Assembly: GCA_046758005.1 (NCBI GenBank)
Contig: JBHHZJ010000033.1
Span: 1 to 30,559, forward strand
Length of the DNA: 30,559 bases
DNA from: JBHHZJ01 sp046758005
GTDB taxonomy: Bacteria; Pseudomonadota; Alphaproteobacteria; Kiloniellales; J153
Direction: 5' to 3'
Position numbers and translations under genes: made by a program. The notes under the pieces are model-generated. The model did not search any database. It saw only the letters and a program-made list of their open reading frames with translations, and was not told the DNA's origin. The first letter of the stretch is position 1. Every line of letters starts with the position of its first letter. This document shows positions 1 to 7,214 of this stretch, in pieces.

Positions 1-1
1 G

Positions 2-586
2 CAGCAGATCGAGGAGACGACCTCGGACTACGACCGGGAGAAGCTGCAGGAGCGGTTGGCGAAGCTGGCCGGCGGCGTTGCGGTGATCCGGGTCGGCGGC
101 GCCACCGAGGTCGAGGTCAAGGACCGCAAGGACCGGGTCGAGGACGCCATGAACGCGACCCGCGCCGCGGTCGAGGAGGGCATCCTGCCCGGCGGCGGCT
201 CGGCGCTGCTCTTCGCCATGCGGGAGCTCGACAGGCTCAAGCCCGAGAACGAGGACCAGAAGGTCGGCATTGGAATCGTGCGCAAGGCCCTTGAGTGGCC
301 GACGCGTCTGATTGCGGAGAACGCCGGCAAGGACGGTTCGATCGTGGTCGGCAAGCTCCTGGAGAAGAGCGATACGAGCTGGGGTTATGACGCGCAGGAG
401 GACCGCTACGTCGACATGTTCGAGGCGGGCATCATCGACCCGACCAAGGTCGTGCGGGCGGCCTTGCAGGATGCCTCCTCGGTGGCGGGCCTGCTGATCA
501 CGACCGAGGCGATGGTCGCCGAGAAGCCGGAGAAGAAGAACTCTTCGCCGGCGCCAGGGGCCGGCGCAGGCGACATGGACTTCTAG
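2..586 (+). CDS. groL: Chaperonin GroEL (Hsp60), C-terminal part
   Basis: Partial gene: the reading frame is open from base 2, and the last 194 residues are visible before the TAG. They cover the second half of the apical domain, the intermediate segment and the equatorial domain of the ATP-dependent folding chaperonin. The segment VEDAMNATRAAVEEG carries the Asp equivalent to E. coli D398, which is needed for ATP hydrolysis, followed by the PGGGSALL nucleotide-site loop and the DPTKVVRAALQDASSVAGLL stretch. The tail is unusual: instead of Gly-Gly-Met repeats it ends in SSPAPGAGAGDMDF. The wording of the equatorial domain resembles alphaproteobacterial GroEL. Such a divergent tail is compatible with one of several groEL paralogues, but groES would lie upstream, outside the window. 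The family call is certain; paralogue status is inferred. Confidence 0.97.
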   Translation, partial: QQIEETTSDYDREKLQERLAKLAGGVAVIRVGGATEVEVKDRKDRVEDAMNATRAAVEEGILPGGGSALLFAMRELDRLKPENEDQKVGIGIVRKALEWPTRLIAENAGKDGSIVVGKLLEKSDTSWGYDAQEDRYVDMFEAGIIDPTKVVRAALQDASSVAGLLITTEAMVAEKPEKKNSSPAPGAGAGDMDF

Positions 587-608
587 GTTTTCGCGTTCAG
601 GCGCGGGG

Positions 609-626
609 GGCCGGGAAAGCCCGGCC
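609..626 (+). terminator. Possible terminator hairpin after groEL
   Basis: GGCCGGG and CCCGGCC pair perfectly around an AAAG loop, 22 bp after the groEL stop. No T-run follows directly; a CCCTTTTTG stretch lies only about 26 bases later (653-657). It could be an imperfect intrinsic terminator or an RNA 3'-end stabiliser. The rest of 587-853 shows no convincing gene. Confidence 0.4.
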
Positions 627-853
627 TCTCGCGCCCGGCCTGCCCACGACCCCTTTTTGAGCACGGACGTGACCTTTGGCAGGGTTCCTGCCGGGGGCGG
701 GATGCGGCTTCTTCGGGGCGGGCAAAGCGGGGCACCGCGCGTTGTCGCCCTGGCCGGGCGCCGGAGGGGCCGCGCGGAAGACGGAGGACAGGAAGGTCGG
801 CCCATGTCCGTCCGTTTGCACGGCGTAGACAAGCACAGACGGCGGAGCCGGAC

Positions 854-1807
854 ATGATTGTCGTAGACGAGTTGACCCGAAAGTACGGCGAGTTCACCGC
901 CGTGGACCGGATATCGTTCAGCGTTCAAAAGCGCGAGATCGTCGGCCTGCTCGGCCACAACGGCGCCGGTAAGACGACCATCATGAAAGTGATGACCGGC
1001 TACCTCGAACCGACGGACGGCACGGTTCGTGTGGACGGTCTCGACATCGAGACCGCGCGCCGCGAGGCGCAGGCAAGGATGGGATATCTACCCGAGAACT
1101 GTCCCCTTTACCCCGAAATGACGGTGGTCGACTATCTCGACTACGCCGCCGAGCTGAGGGCCGTGCCCGCGGCCGAGCGGCCTGACGCCGTGCGCAGCGC
1201 CGTCGAAGCGACCGAACTCTTCGACAATGCGACGCAGCCCATCGGTATCCTGTCCCGCGGATATCGACAGCGGGTTGGCGTGGCGCAGGCCATCTTGCAC
1301 AAGCCGAAGATTCTCATTCTCGACGAACCGACCAACGGCCTGGACCCGACCCAGATCAGGCATATGCGCGACTTGATCCGGCGGTTGGCGGAAACGTCGA
1401 CGATCATCCTGTCGACCCACATTCTCCAGGAGGTGCAGGCCGTCTGCGACCGGGTGATCATCGTGCACAGGGGGCGCGTGGCCCTCGATTCGCGGCTCGC
1501 CGACTTGCGCTCGGCCGGCCGTCTCAAGCTGGTTACGGACGGGCCGCCGCCCGAGACCGAGAGGATGCTCGCCGCCCTTGATGCGGTAGAAGGCGTAGAG
1601 CACGTCGAAGACGCCGGGACGCGGCATGGCTATGCCCTCAAGCTCGACGGGCACGACCCAAGCGAGGTCGCTCCCGTCGTGGCTCGCGCGGTTCACGAAA
1701 AGGGTTTCCGGCTGTTCGCCCTGCATCCCGAACAGCGCGATCTCGAGACGGTTTTCGCTCAGATCGCCACCGCGGATACGCCGCGGCAGGAGGTCGCCCA
1801 TGTCTAG
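854..1807 (+). CDS. ABC transporter ATP-binding protein (GldA/ABC-2 type)
   Basis: A 317-residue ATPase that would power the permease encoded by the next gene. Walker A (GHNGAGKT, residues 34-41), the signature region (LSRGYRQR, 133-140) and Walker B with the catalytic Glu (ILILDEPT, 153-160) are all intact, followed by the H-loop in LSTHILQEV. After about residue 220 there is a C-terminal extension typical of ABC-2/gliding-type ATPases (GldA, NosF, CcmA-like group). The ATG is preceded by GGAG six bases upstream. The stop codon overlaps the start of the permease gene by 8 bp, so the two are translationally coupled. The substrate is unknown; the family and its partnership with the downstream genes are clear. 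Confidence 0.93.
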   Translation: MIVVDELTRKYGEFTAVDRISFSVQKREIVGLLGHNGAGKTTIMKVMTGYLEPTDGTVRVDGLDIETARREAQARMGYLPENCPLYPEMTVVDYLDYAAELRAVPAAERPDAVRSAVEATELFDNATQPIGILSRGYRQRVGVAQAILHKPKILILDEPTNGLDPTQIRHMRDLIRRLAETSTIILSTHILQEVQAVCDRVIIVHRGRVALDSRLADLRSAGRLKLVTDGPPPETERMLAALDAVEGVEHVEDAGTRHGYALKLDGHDPSEVAPVVARAVHEKGFRLFALHPEQRDLETVFAQIATADTPRQEVAHV

Positions 1808-4745
1808 CGTTTTGCATATCGCGCGCAAGGAGCTTGCGACGTTGTTCTCCTCCCTGGCCGCGTTCATCTTCATTGCAGTCTTCCTGGGCGTCTGCTTGTT
1901 CGTGTTTTTCTGGGTGGAGACGTTCTTTGCCCGCAACATCGCCGACGTACGCCCGCTCTTCGAGTGGATGCCGCTGCTGCTGATATTCCTCGTGGCGGCG
2001 TTGACGATGCGTCTGTGGAGCGAGGAACGTCGGGCCGGAACGCTCGAGTTCCTGCTCACCTCTCCGGTGAAGCCCCTCCACCTGGTCCTGGGCAAGTTCC
2101 TCGCCTGCATGGGTCTGGTTGGCATCGCGCTCGCGCTGACGTTGCCGTTGCCGATCACGGTTTCCCTGCTTGGCCCCCTCGATTGGGGGCCGATCATCGG
2201 CGGATATGTCGCCACCTTGTGCCTGGCGGCCGCCTACGTCGCCATCGGGCTCTTCGTCAGCGCGCGCACCGACAATCAAATCGTCAGCCTCATCGTGACG
2301 GTGCTCGTCTGCGGCACCTTTTACCTGCTTGGCTCCGATGCGCTCACCGGGCTGTTCGGGAACCGGGGCGCCGAGGCGCTGAAGCTTCTCGGCAGCGGTT
2401 CGCGCTTCGAGTCGATCACCAGAGGCGTGATCGACCTTCGAGACCTCTATTACTATCTCAGTATCTTCGGGGCGTTCCTCATCCTGAACCTCTATGCCCT
2501 CGAGCGGCTTCGCTGGTCCGATGACGGCCGCAATCGCAAGCATTTTTACTGGCGTCTCGGTGCGGGCCTGCTGATCGCCAACCTCGTGACGGCCAATTCC
2601 TGGCTGTATCAGATCGGCTGGGCGCGCGCCGACCTGACGGCAGGCAACATCTATTCCATCTCCGAGACCACTCGGTCGTACTTGCGCCAGCTTCGGGAAC
2701 CGTTGCTCATTCGCGGCTATTTCAGCGCCCAGACGCATCCCTTGCTGGCGCCGCTCGTGCCGCGGCTGCGCGACCTGCTCAAGGAGTACGAGGTTGCCGG
2801 CGGCGGCAAGGTTCGGGTCGAGTTCGTCGATCCCGTGCAGGAACCGGAACTCGAAGAAGAAGCGAACCGGCGATACGACATCCGGCCGGTGCCGTTCCAG
2901 ACCGCGAGCAAATACCAGGCCTCCGTTACCAACTCCTACTTCGACATTCTCGTTCAATACGGCGACGAATACGAGACGTTGGGCTACAGGGATTTGATAG
3001 AGATCAAAGCCCGAAACGAAACCGGTCTTGATGTCGAACTGAGAAATCCCGAGTACGACATCACCCGTGCCATCAAGAAGGTGCTTTACAGCTACCGGGG
3101 GTCGGGGGACCTCTTCGCCAATATTCCCAAACCGGTGACGCTCAAGGCTTACGTCTCGGCGGAGGAAAAGCTGCCCGACCCATTGCCGGAGCTGAGGCGC
3201 GATCTCGACAAGGTGATCGAGGAACTCAAGGAGCGGTCCGGCAACAGGTTCAGCGCCGAGGTGAGGGACCCGGACGCCGGCGGCGGCGCGCTGGCAACAG
3301 AGTTGCAGCAGACCTTGGGGCTGCGGCCCCTGACGGTTGGACTGCTCGATCCGAAGAGCTTCTGGTTCCACCTGCTGTTGCAGACGGAAGACCGGGCGGT
3401 TCAGGTGCCTCTTCCTGCGACGCTCGACAAGGAATCGCTCAAGCGCTCCATCCAGGCCGGGCTCAAGCGCTTTGCGCCCGGGGCCGTCAGGACGGTGGCG
3501 TTGTACACGCCGCAGTCGCGGCCGGCCATGGGCCGGTTCGGCCCGTCCGCGTCCGGTCCGAGCTTTCTCCTCCTGCGGGAAAAGCTTCGAGAAAACGCGG
3601 TGGTGGAGACAACGGACCTGAAGGAGGGCCGCGTGCCGGAGCGCGCCGACATCCTCCTCGTTGCCGCGCCGGAGAACCTCGACGACAAGCAGGTGTTCGC
3701 CATCGACCAATTCCTCATGAAGGGAGGCACCGTTGTCCTCGCGACCTCGCCCTTCACGCCCTCCCTGCTGCGCGAAATGACCGTGCGCAAGACAGACTCG
3801 GGCCTGGTCGACTGGCTGGCGCACCACGGCCTTAAGGTCAAGGAGACGATGGTTCTCGATCCGCAGAACGCGGCTCTACCTGTGCCGGTGGACCGTGATT
3901 TGGGCGGCTTTCGCGTGCGCGAAATTCATATGCTCGACTACCCATACTTCGTCGACGTACGCCGGGACGGGCTCGCCGGCGCGAACGCACCGACCGCCGG
4001 TCTCGGCCAACTGACCATGTCGTGGGCCTCGCCGATCGAGCTGGATCGGGCGGCGCTGGGCGACCGGTCGGTGACGCGGCTCGTGCAAAGCTCCGAGGCG
4101 GCGTGGACGTCGGCGTCCACCGACGTCGTACCGGATTACCGCTCGTACGACGCATTCGGTTTTCCCGAAGGCAAGGAAAAGGGCCGCCGGCTACTGGCAG
4201 TCGCGGTAGAGGGCAAGTTCAAGTCGTTTTTCAGCGGCAAGCCCTCGCCGCTTGCCGAAGCTGCGGCGGAGGAGGGGAGCGCCAACGACGCCAATGCGGA
4301 TGCCAAAAATGGCGACGGGTCTGCAAGGGACGGCCAGGAGGGCGCCGCGACCAAGGAGAGGAAAGAGCCCGCCATCTCAGCGGTTATCGAGCGTTCCCCT
4401 GATAGCGCGCGTCTGATCCTGCTCTCCTCGGGGAGCTTCCTGAGTGACGAGGTGCTCGATTTGGTCTCCGGTGTCGATCGGGTCCAATACTTGGCGCCGA
4501 TTCGCTTCGCCGAGAACATCGTTGACTGGTCGCTCGAAGATCGCGGCTTGTTGCAGTTACGCAGCCGCGGCGGCCACTTCTCACGGACCCTCGTCCCGCT
4601 TCGGCGGGACCGCCAATTGTTCTGGGAATACCTGAACTACGCCCTGGCGTTGATCGGCCTTGCCGTCGTTTTCGCCCTGCGCCGCTACGCCCAGCGCCGT
4701 TCGGCGCACCGCTACGTGCGGATGCTTAAGTTCGAGGGAGCCTGA
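1800..4745 (+). CDS. ABC-2 permease fused to GldG-like domain
   Basis: A 981-residue membrane protein starting MSSVLHIARKELATLFSS. The ATG overlaps the ATPase stop; the frame is also open upstream, but that stretch is only the ATPase gene read in another frame. Residues 1-240 form about six hydrophobic segments of an ABC-2/GldF-type permease. From about 260 to 930 comes a long extracytoplasmic GldG-like region (DUF-type ABC auxiliary domain), with GNIYSISETTRSYLRQL near its start and ILLVAAPENLDDKQVFAIDQF in its middle. It includes a low-complexity, acidic Ala/Asp/Lys-rich linker around residues 820-860. A final hydrophobic helix (YLNYALALIGLAVVFALRR) anchors the C-terminus. In Bacteroidota GldF and GldG are separate proteins; here they are one chain. 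The role is probably export or cell-envelope assembly; the substrate is unknown. Confidence 0.9.
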   Translation: MSSVLHIARKELATLFSSLAAFIFIAVFLGVCLFVFFWVETFFARNIADVRPLFEWMPLLLIFLVAALTMRLWSEERRAGTLEFLLTSPVKPLHLVLGKFLACMGLVGIALALTLPLPITVSLLGPLDWGPIIGGYVATLCLAAAYVAIGLFVSARTDNQIVSLIVTVLVCGTFYLLGSDALTGLFGNRGAEALKLLGSGSRFESITRGVIDLRDLYYYLSIFGAFLILNLYALERLRWSDDGRNRKHFYWRLGAGLLIANLVTANSWLYQIGWARADLTAGNIYSISETTRSYLRQLREPLLIRGYFSAQTHPLLAPLVPRLRDLLKEYEVAGGGKVRVEFVDPVQEPELEEEANRRYDIRPVPFQTASKYQASVTNSYFDILVQYGDEYETLGYRDLIEIKARNETGLDVELRNPEYDITRAIKKVLYSYRGSGDLFANIPKPVTLKAYVSAEEKLPDPLPELRRDLDKVIEELKERSGNRFSAEVRDPDAGGGALATELQQTLGLRPLTVGLLDPKSFWFHLLLQTEDRAVQVPLPATLDKESLKRSIQAGLKRFAPGAVRTVALYTPQSRPAMGRFGPSASGPSFLLLREKLRENAVVETTDLKEGRVPERADILLVAAPENLDDKQVFAIDQFLMKGGTVVLATSPFTPSLLREMTVRKTDSGLVDWLAHHGLKVKETMVLDPQNAALPVPVDRDLGGFRVREIHMLDYPYFVDVRRDGLAGANAPTAGLGQLTMSWASPIELDRAALGDRSVTRLVQSSEAAWTSASTDVVPDYRSYDAFGFPEGKEKGRRLLAVAVEGKFKSFFSGKPSPLAEAAAEEGSANDANADAKNGDGSARDGQEGAATKERKEPAISAVIERSPDSARLILLSSGSFLSDEVLDLVSGVDRVQYLAPIRFAENIVDWSLEDRGLLQLRSRGGHFSRTLVPLRRDRQLFWEYLNYALALIGLAVVFALRRYAQRRSAHRYVRMLKFEGA

Positions 4746-4748
4746 GCC

Positions 4749-5732
4749 ATGAAGCGTACGCCCATCATTCTGGCGGCAATACTCGTGCTGCAAGTGGCGG
4801 GTGCCGTGGCGTTGGGCGTCATGGGCCCGGACTACGGCGCCTACGAGGCGAACGAGCCGCTCGTCGCCTTCGACGCCGACCGGGTCGATGAGGTCGCCAT
4901 CGATGCCAGCGAAGGGGAATCGGTCGTACTTCGTCGGCAAGAGGACGGATGGATCTTGCCCGGCCTCCATGACTTTCCGGCGGACACCGAAAAGGTCGCC
5001 GACCTGCTCAAAAGGTTGCAAGACCTGAAGAAAGGCTTGCCGGTCGCCGTGACCGGCGCGGCGGTGACTCGGTTCAAGGTGACCGAGGAGAGCCATGAGC
5101 GCCGCATCGCGCTGCGCGCCGGCGGTGACGCGCTTGGCGAGGTTCTGTTCGGCACCTCTCCCTCGTTCCGCCAGGTTCACGTGCGCACCCCGGACGACGA
5201 TGCCGTCTACAGCGTGTCATTCGCCACTTATGAGGCCGGCACCCGGCCCGAGGATTGGATGGACCGAGACTTCCTCGAAATTCCGGAGGACGAGATCGCG
5301 CGTATCGAATTGTCCTCCGTCGCCCTCGTGCGCGGCGCAGACGGTCTCGCTGTCGACGGCCTGGCCGAAGGGGAGGTGACGGTCGAGGAAGAGGCGAACA
5401 AGCTCCTGCGCACGGTCGCTCGGCCGACCTTCACCGCCGTGGAAGGCAGAGGCGATGCGGCGCTCGAACGCGTCGACGAGCCCGATTTCACCGTTACCGT
5501 GAAGCGGAAGGACGGCGCCTCGACCACCTACAGATACAAGAAGGTCGCCGATAAGAACGAGTACGTCTTCGCGAGCAGCGCCCACGATTACCTGTTCCGT
5601 GTTGTCAAGTACGCCGTCGAGCCGATCCTCGAGGCCACGCGGGAAAAGCTGGTCAAACCAGCGCCCGCCGGTCCCGGCGACGGGGACGCGAAAATCGGCG
5701 AAGGGGCCTCGGCTTCCGACGGCGGCAGTTAG
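4749..5732 (+). CDS. DUF4340 domain-containing envelope protein
   Basis: A 327-residue protein with an N-terminal hydrophobic anchor or uncleaved signal (IILAAILVLQVAGAVALGVMG, about residues 5-25). An extracytoplasmic region matches the style of DUF4340: a repeated fold of VDEVAIDASEGESVVLRRQEDGW type, then alpha/beta segments with PDDDAVYSVSF. It starts 3 bp after the permease stop, with a GAGGGAG Shine-Dalgarno lying inside the end of the permease gene, so it belongs to the same operon. DUF4340 genes habitually follow GldG-type ABC genes, supporting a role as the third subunit of the exporter. The C-terminus is a Pro/Gly/Ala/Asp-rich, probably disordered tail. No catalytic motif is visible and its biochemical role is not known. 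Confidence 0.85.
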   Translation: MKRTPIILAAILVLQVAGAVALGVMGPDYGAYEANEPLVAFDADRVDEVAIDASEGESVVLRRQEDGWILPGLHDFPADTEKVADLLKRLQDLKKGLPVAVTGAAVTRFKVTEESHERRIALRAGGDALGEVLFGTSPSFRQVHVRTPDDDAVYSVSFATYEAGTRPEDWMDRDFLEIPEDEIARIELSSVALVRGADGLAVDGLAEGEVTVEEEANKLLRTVARPTFTAVEGRGDAALERVDEPDFTVTVKRKDGASTTYRYKKVADKNEYVFASSAHDYLFRVVKYAVEPILEATREKLVKPAPAGPGDGDAKIGEGASASDGGS

Positions 5733-5789
5733 GTCGGGCATGAGGAACGACCTCGCGTCGTCGATAAGCAGGCCCGCCCGCAGCGTCGT

Positions 5790-5807
5790 CGTGCCGCATG
5801 CGGCACG
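5790..5807. promoter_or_regulatory. 18-bp perfect palindrome upstream of zinc-ribbon gene
   Basis: CGTGCCGCATGCGGCACG is perfectly self-complementary and lies 26 bp before the ATG of the small zinc-ribbon gene, about 60 bp after the DUF4340 stop. With no spacer it is a poor terminator, so an operator for a dimeric regulator is the more natural reading. Nothing in the window names that regulator. Confidence 0.45.
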
Positions 5808-5833
5808 CCAAAACGAAGGAGGGAGACCGAGCG

Positions 5834-6025
5834 ATGTTTCTTGAACGCCGAACAGACAGCGGATGGGTGGTCGGTTGCGAGTGTCCGCACGGCGGACGCT
5901 TCACCGTCAGACGCCTTGGCATCGCCGTAGAGTGTCCGCAATGCGGGCGCACCGCCCTGTCGTCCGACCTCACGACCGACTACTGGCTGAGGACCAAGAC
6001 GCACGATATCGCTTTCGCTGCATGA
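5834..6025 (+). CDS. Small zinc-ribbon-like protein
   Basis: A 63-residue protein starting MFLERRTDSGWVVGCECPHG. The ATG at 5834 is chosen because a strong AGGAGGGAG Shine-Dalgarno lies about 8 bases upstream. An in-frame ATG at 5798 falls in the centre of the palindrome and lacks a ribosome site. Two cysteine clusters, CECPHGG near residues 15-17 and CPQCGR near 35-38, are spaced like a zinc ribbon, with a beta-type segment (RFTVRRLGIAVE) between them. It lies 28 bp upstream of the glycosyltransferase gene and is probably co-transcribed with it. No precise family is recognised; metal binding is inferred from the cysteines. Confidence 0.65.
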   Translation: MFLERRTDSGWVVGCECPHGGRFTVRRLGIAVECPQCGRTALSSDLTTDYWLRTKTHDIAFAA

Positions 6026-6053
6026 AGGAGACCGTGAACGAGGTAACAGGCAG

Positions 6054-7106
6054 ATGAAGATCGCACAGGTATCGCCCTTGATCGAGAGCGTTCCGCCCAA
6101 GTTCTACGGCGGGACGGAGCGCATCGTTTCGTACCTGACCGAAGAGCTTGTGCGACAGGGGCACGAGGTCATGCTCTTCGCGAGCGGAGACTCGCAGACC
6201 TCGGCCGAGTTGGTTCCCTGTAGCCCCAAGGCGCTCAGGCTCGATCCACGGGTGCATGACCCGTTCCCGCATTACATGCTCATGCTCGAGCAGATCCGGC
6301 GCCGCGCCGACGACTTCGACATCCTGCACTTCCATATCGACTATTTGCACTATCCCCTGTTTCGCGACATCGCATCGCGAACCGTGACCACGCAGCATGG
6401 CCGGCTGGACCTTGCCGACCTGCAGCCGCTTTTCGCCGAGTTCGAGGACATGCCACTGGTCTCGATCTCCGACCGCCAGCGGCAACCGCTGCCGTCGGCC
6501 CGGTGGGTCGCAACGGTCTATCACGGCCTTCCGCCGGACCTCCATTCCTTCTCGGAAGCGGGCGCGAACGGTTATCTGGCCTTTCTCGGTCGAATCTGCC
6601 CCGAGAAGCGCCCCGACCGCGCCATCGAAATAGCCAGGCGAACCGGCATCGAGCTCAAGATCGCGGCCAAGGTTGACAAAGTCGACCGGGCCTACTTCGA
6701 AGAGGTCGTGCGGCCGCTCCTCGACGATCCGCTCGTCGAATTCGTCGGCGAGATCGGCGAGGAGCGGAAGACGGAGTTCCTCGGCGGCGCCAGGGCCCTG
6801 CTGTTCCCTATCGACTGGCCCGAACCCTTCGGTCTCGTGATGATCGAAGCCATCGCCTGCGGCACGCCGGTGATCGCTTGGCGGTGCGGCTCGGTGCCGG
6901 AAGTGATCGACCAGGGCGTGAACGGTTTCGTCGTGGACAGCATCGACGGAGCGGTGGCGGCCTTGGAGAAGGTCGATTCCATCGACCGAAGGGGCGTTCG
7001 GCGGGGCTTCGAGGCCCGCTTTACGGTCGAGCGCATGGCGCGGAACTACCTTAGAGTCTACGAATCGTTGGTGAGCGCGGAACCGCTCGCCTTGCGCGTG
7101 GCTTGA
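6054..7106 (+). CDS. Glycosyltransferase family 4 protein
   Basis: A 350-residue GT-B-fold enzyme that would transfer a sugar from a nucleotide-sugar donor to an unknown acceptor. The N-terminal domain opens MKIAQVSPLIESVPPKFYGG, where the glycine-rich GGTER loop is the acceptor-side motif of GT4 enzymes. The C-terminal domain has LGRICPEKRPD (about 178-187), the donor-contacting start of GT1/GT4 domains. The E-x7-E motif is at E257 and E265 (EPFGLVMIEA), followed by CGTPVIAWRCGSVPEVI. It has no signal peptide or membrane helix, so it should be cytosolic. Its place just upstream of a glucosidase-type enzyme suggests glucan or trehalose-like carbohydrate metabolism, but the product cannot be told from sequence. 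Confidence 0.9.
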   Translation: MKIAQVSPLIESVPPKFYGGTERIVSYLTEELVRQGHEVMLFASGDSQTSAELVPCSPKALRLDPRVHDPFPHYMLMLEQIRRRADDFDILHFHIDYLHYPLFRDIASRTVTTQHGRLDLADLQPLFAEFEDMPLVSISDRQRQPLPSARWVATVYHGLPPDLHSFSEAGANGYLAFLGRICPEKRPDRAIEIARRTGIELKIAAKVDKVDRAYFEEVVRPLLDDPLVEFVGEIGEERKTEFLGGARALLFPIDWPEPFGLVMIEAIACGTPVIAWRCGSVPEVIDQGVNGFVVDSIDGAVAALEKVDSIDRRGVRRGFEARFTVERMARNYLRVYESLVSAEPLALRVA

Positions 7107-7214
7107 GGCCGTTCGCCGTGCGAGTATCAGGTTACGCCTGTTCTCGTAGAATTGGGCCCGGTCGCATGGTCGGCGCGCCGGCGCCGCAGGGCGCGTTCGA
7201 GGGAGGCCCACGTG

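Noticed and set aside
657..857. 66-codon frame between groEL and the ABC ATPase gene
   Set aside because: Gly/Arg-rich composition, no ribosome site and no family resemblance; typical of chance frames in GC-rich DNA.
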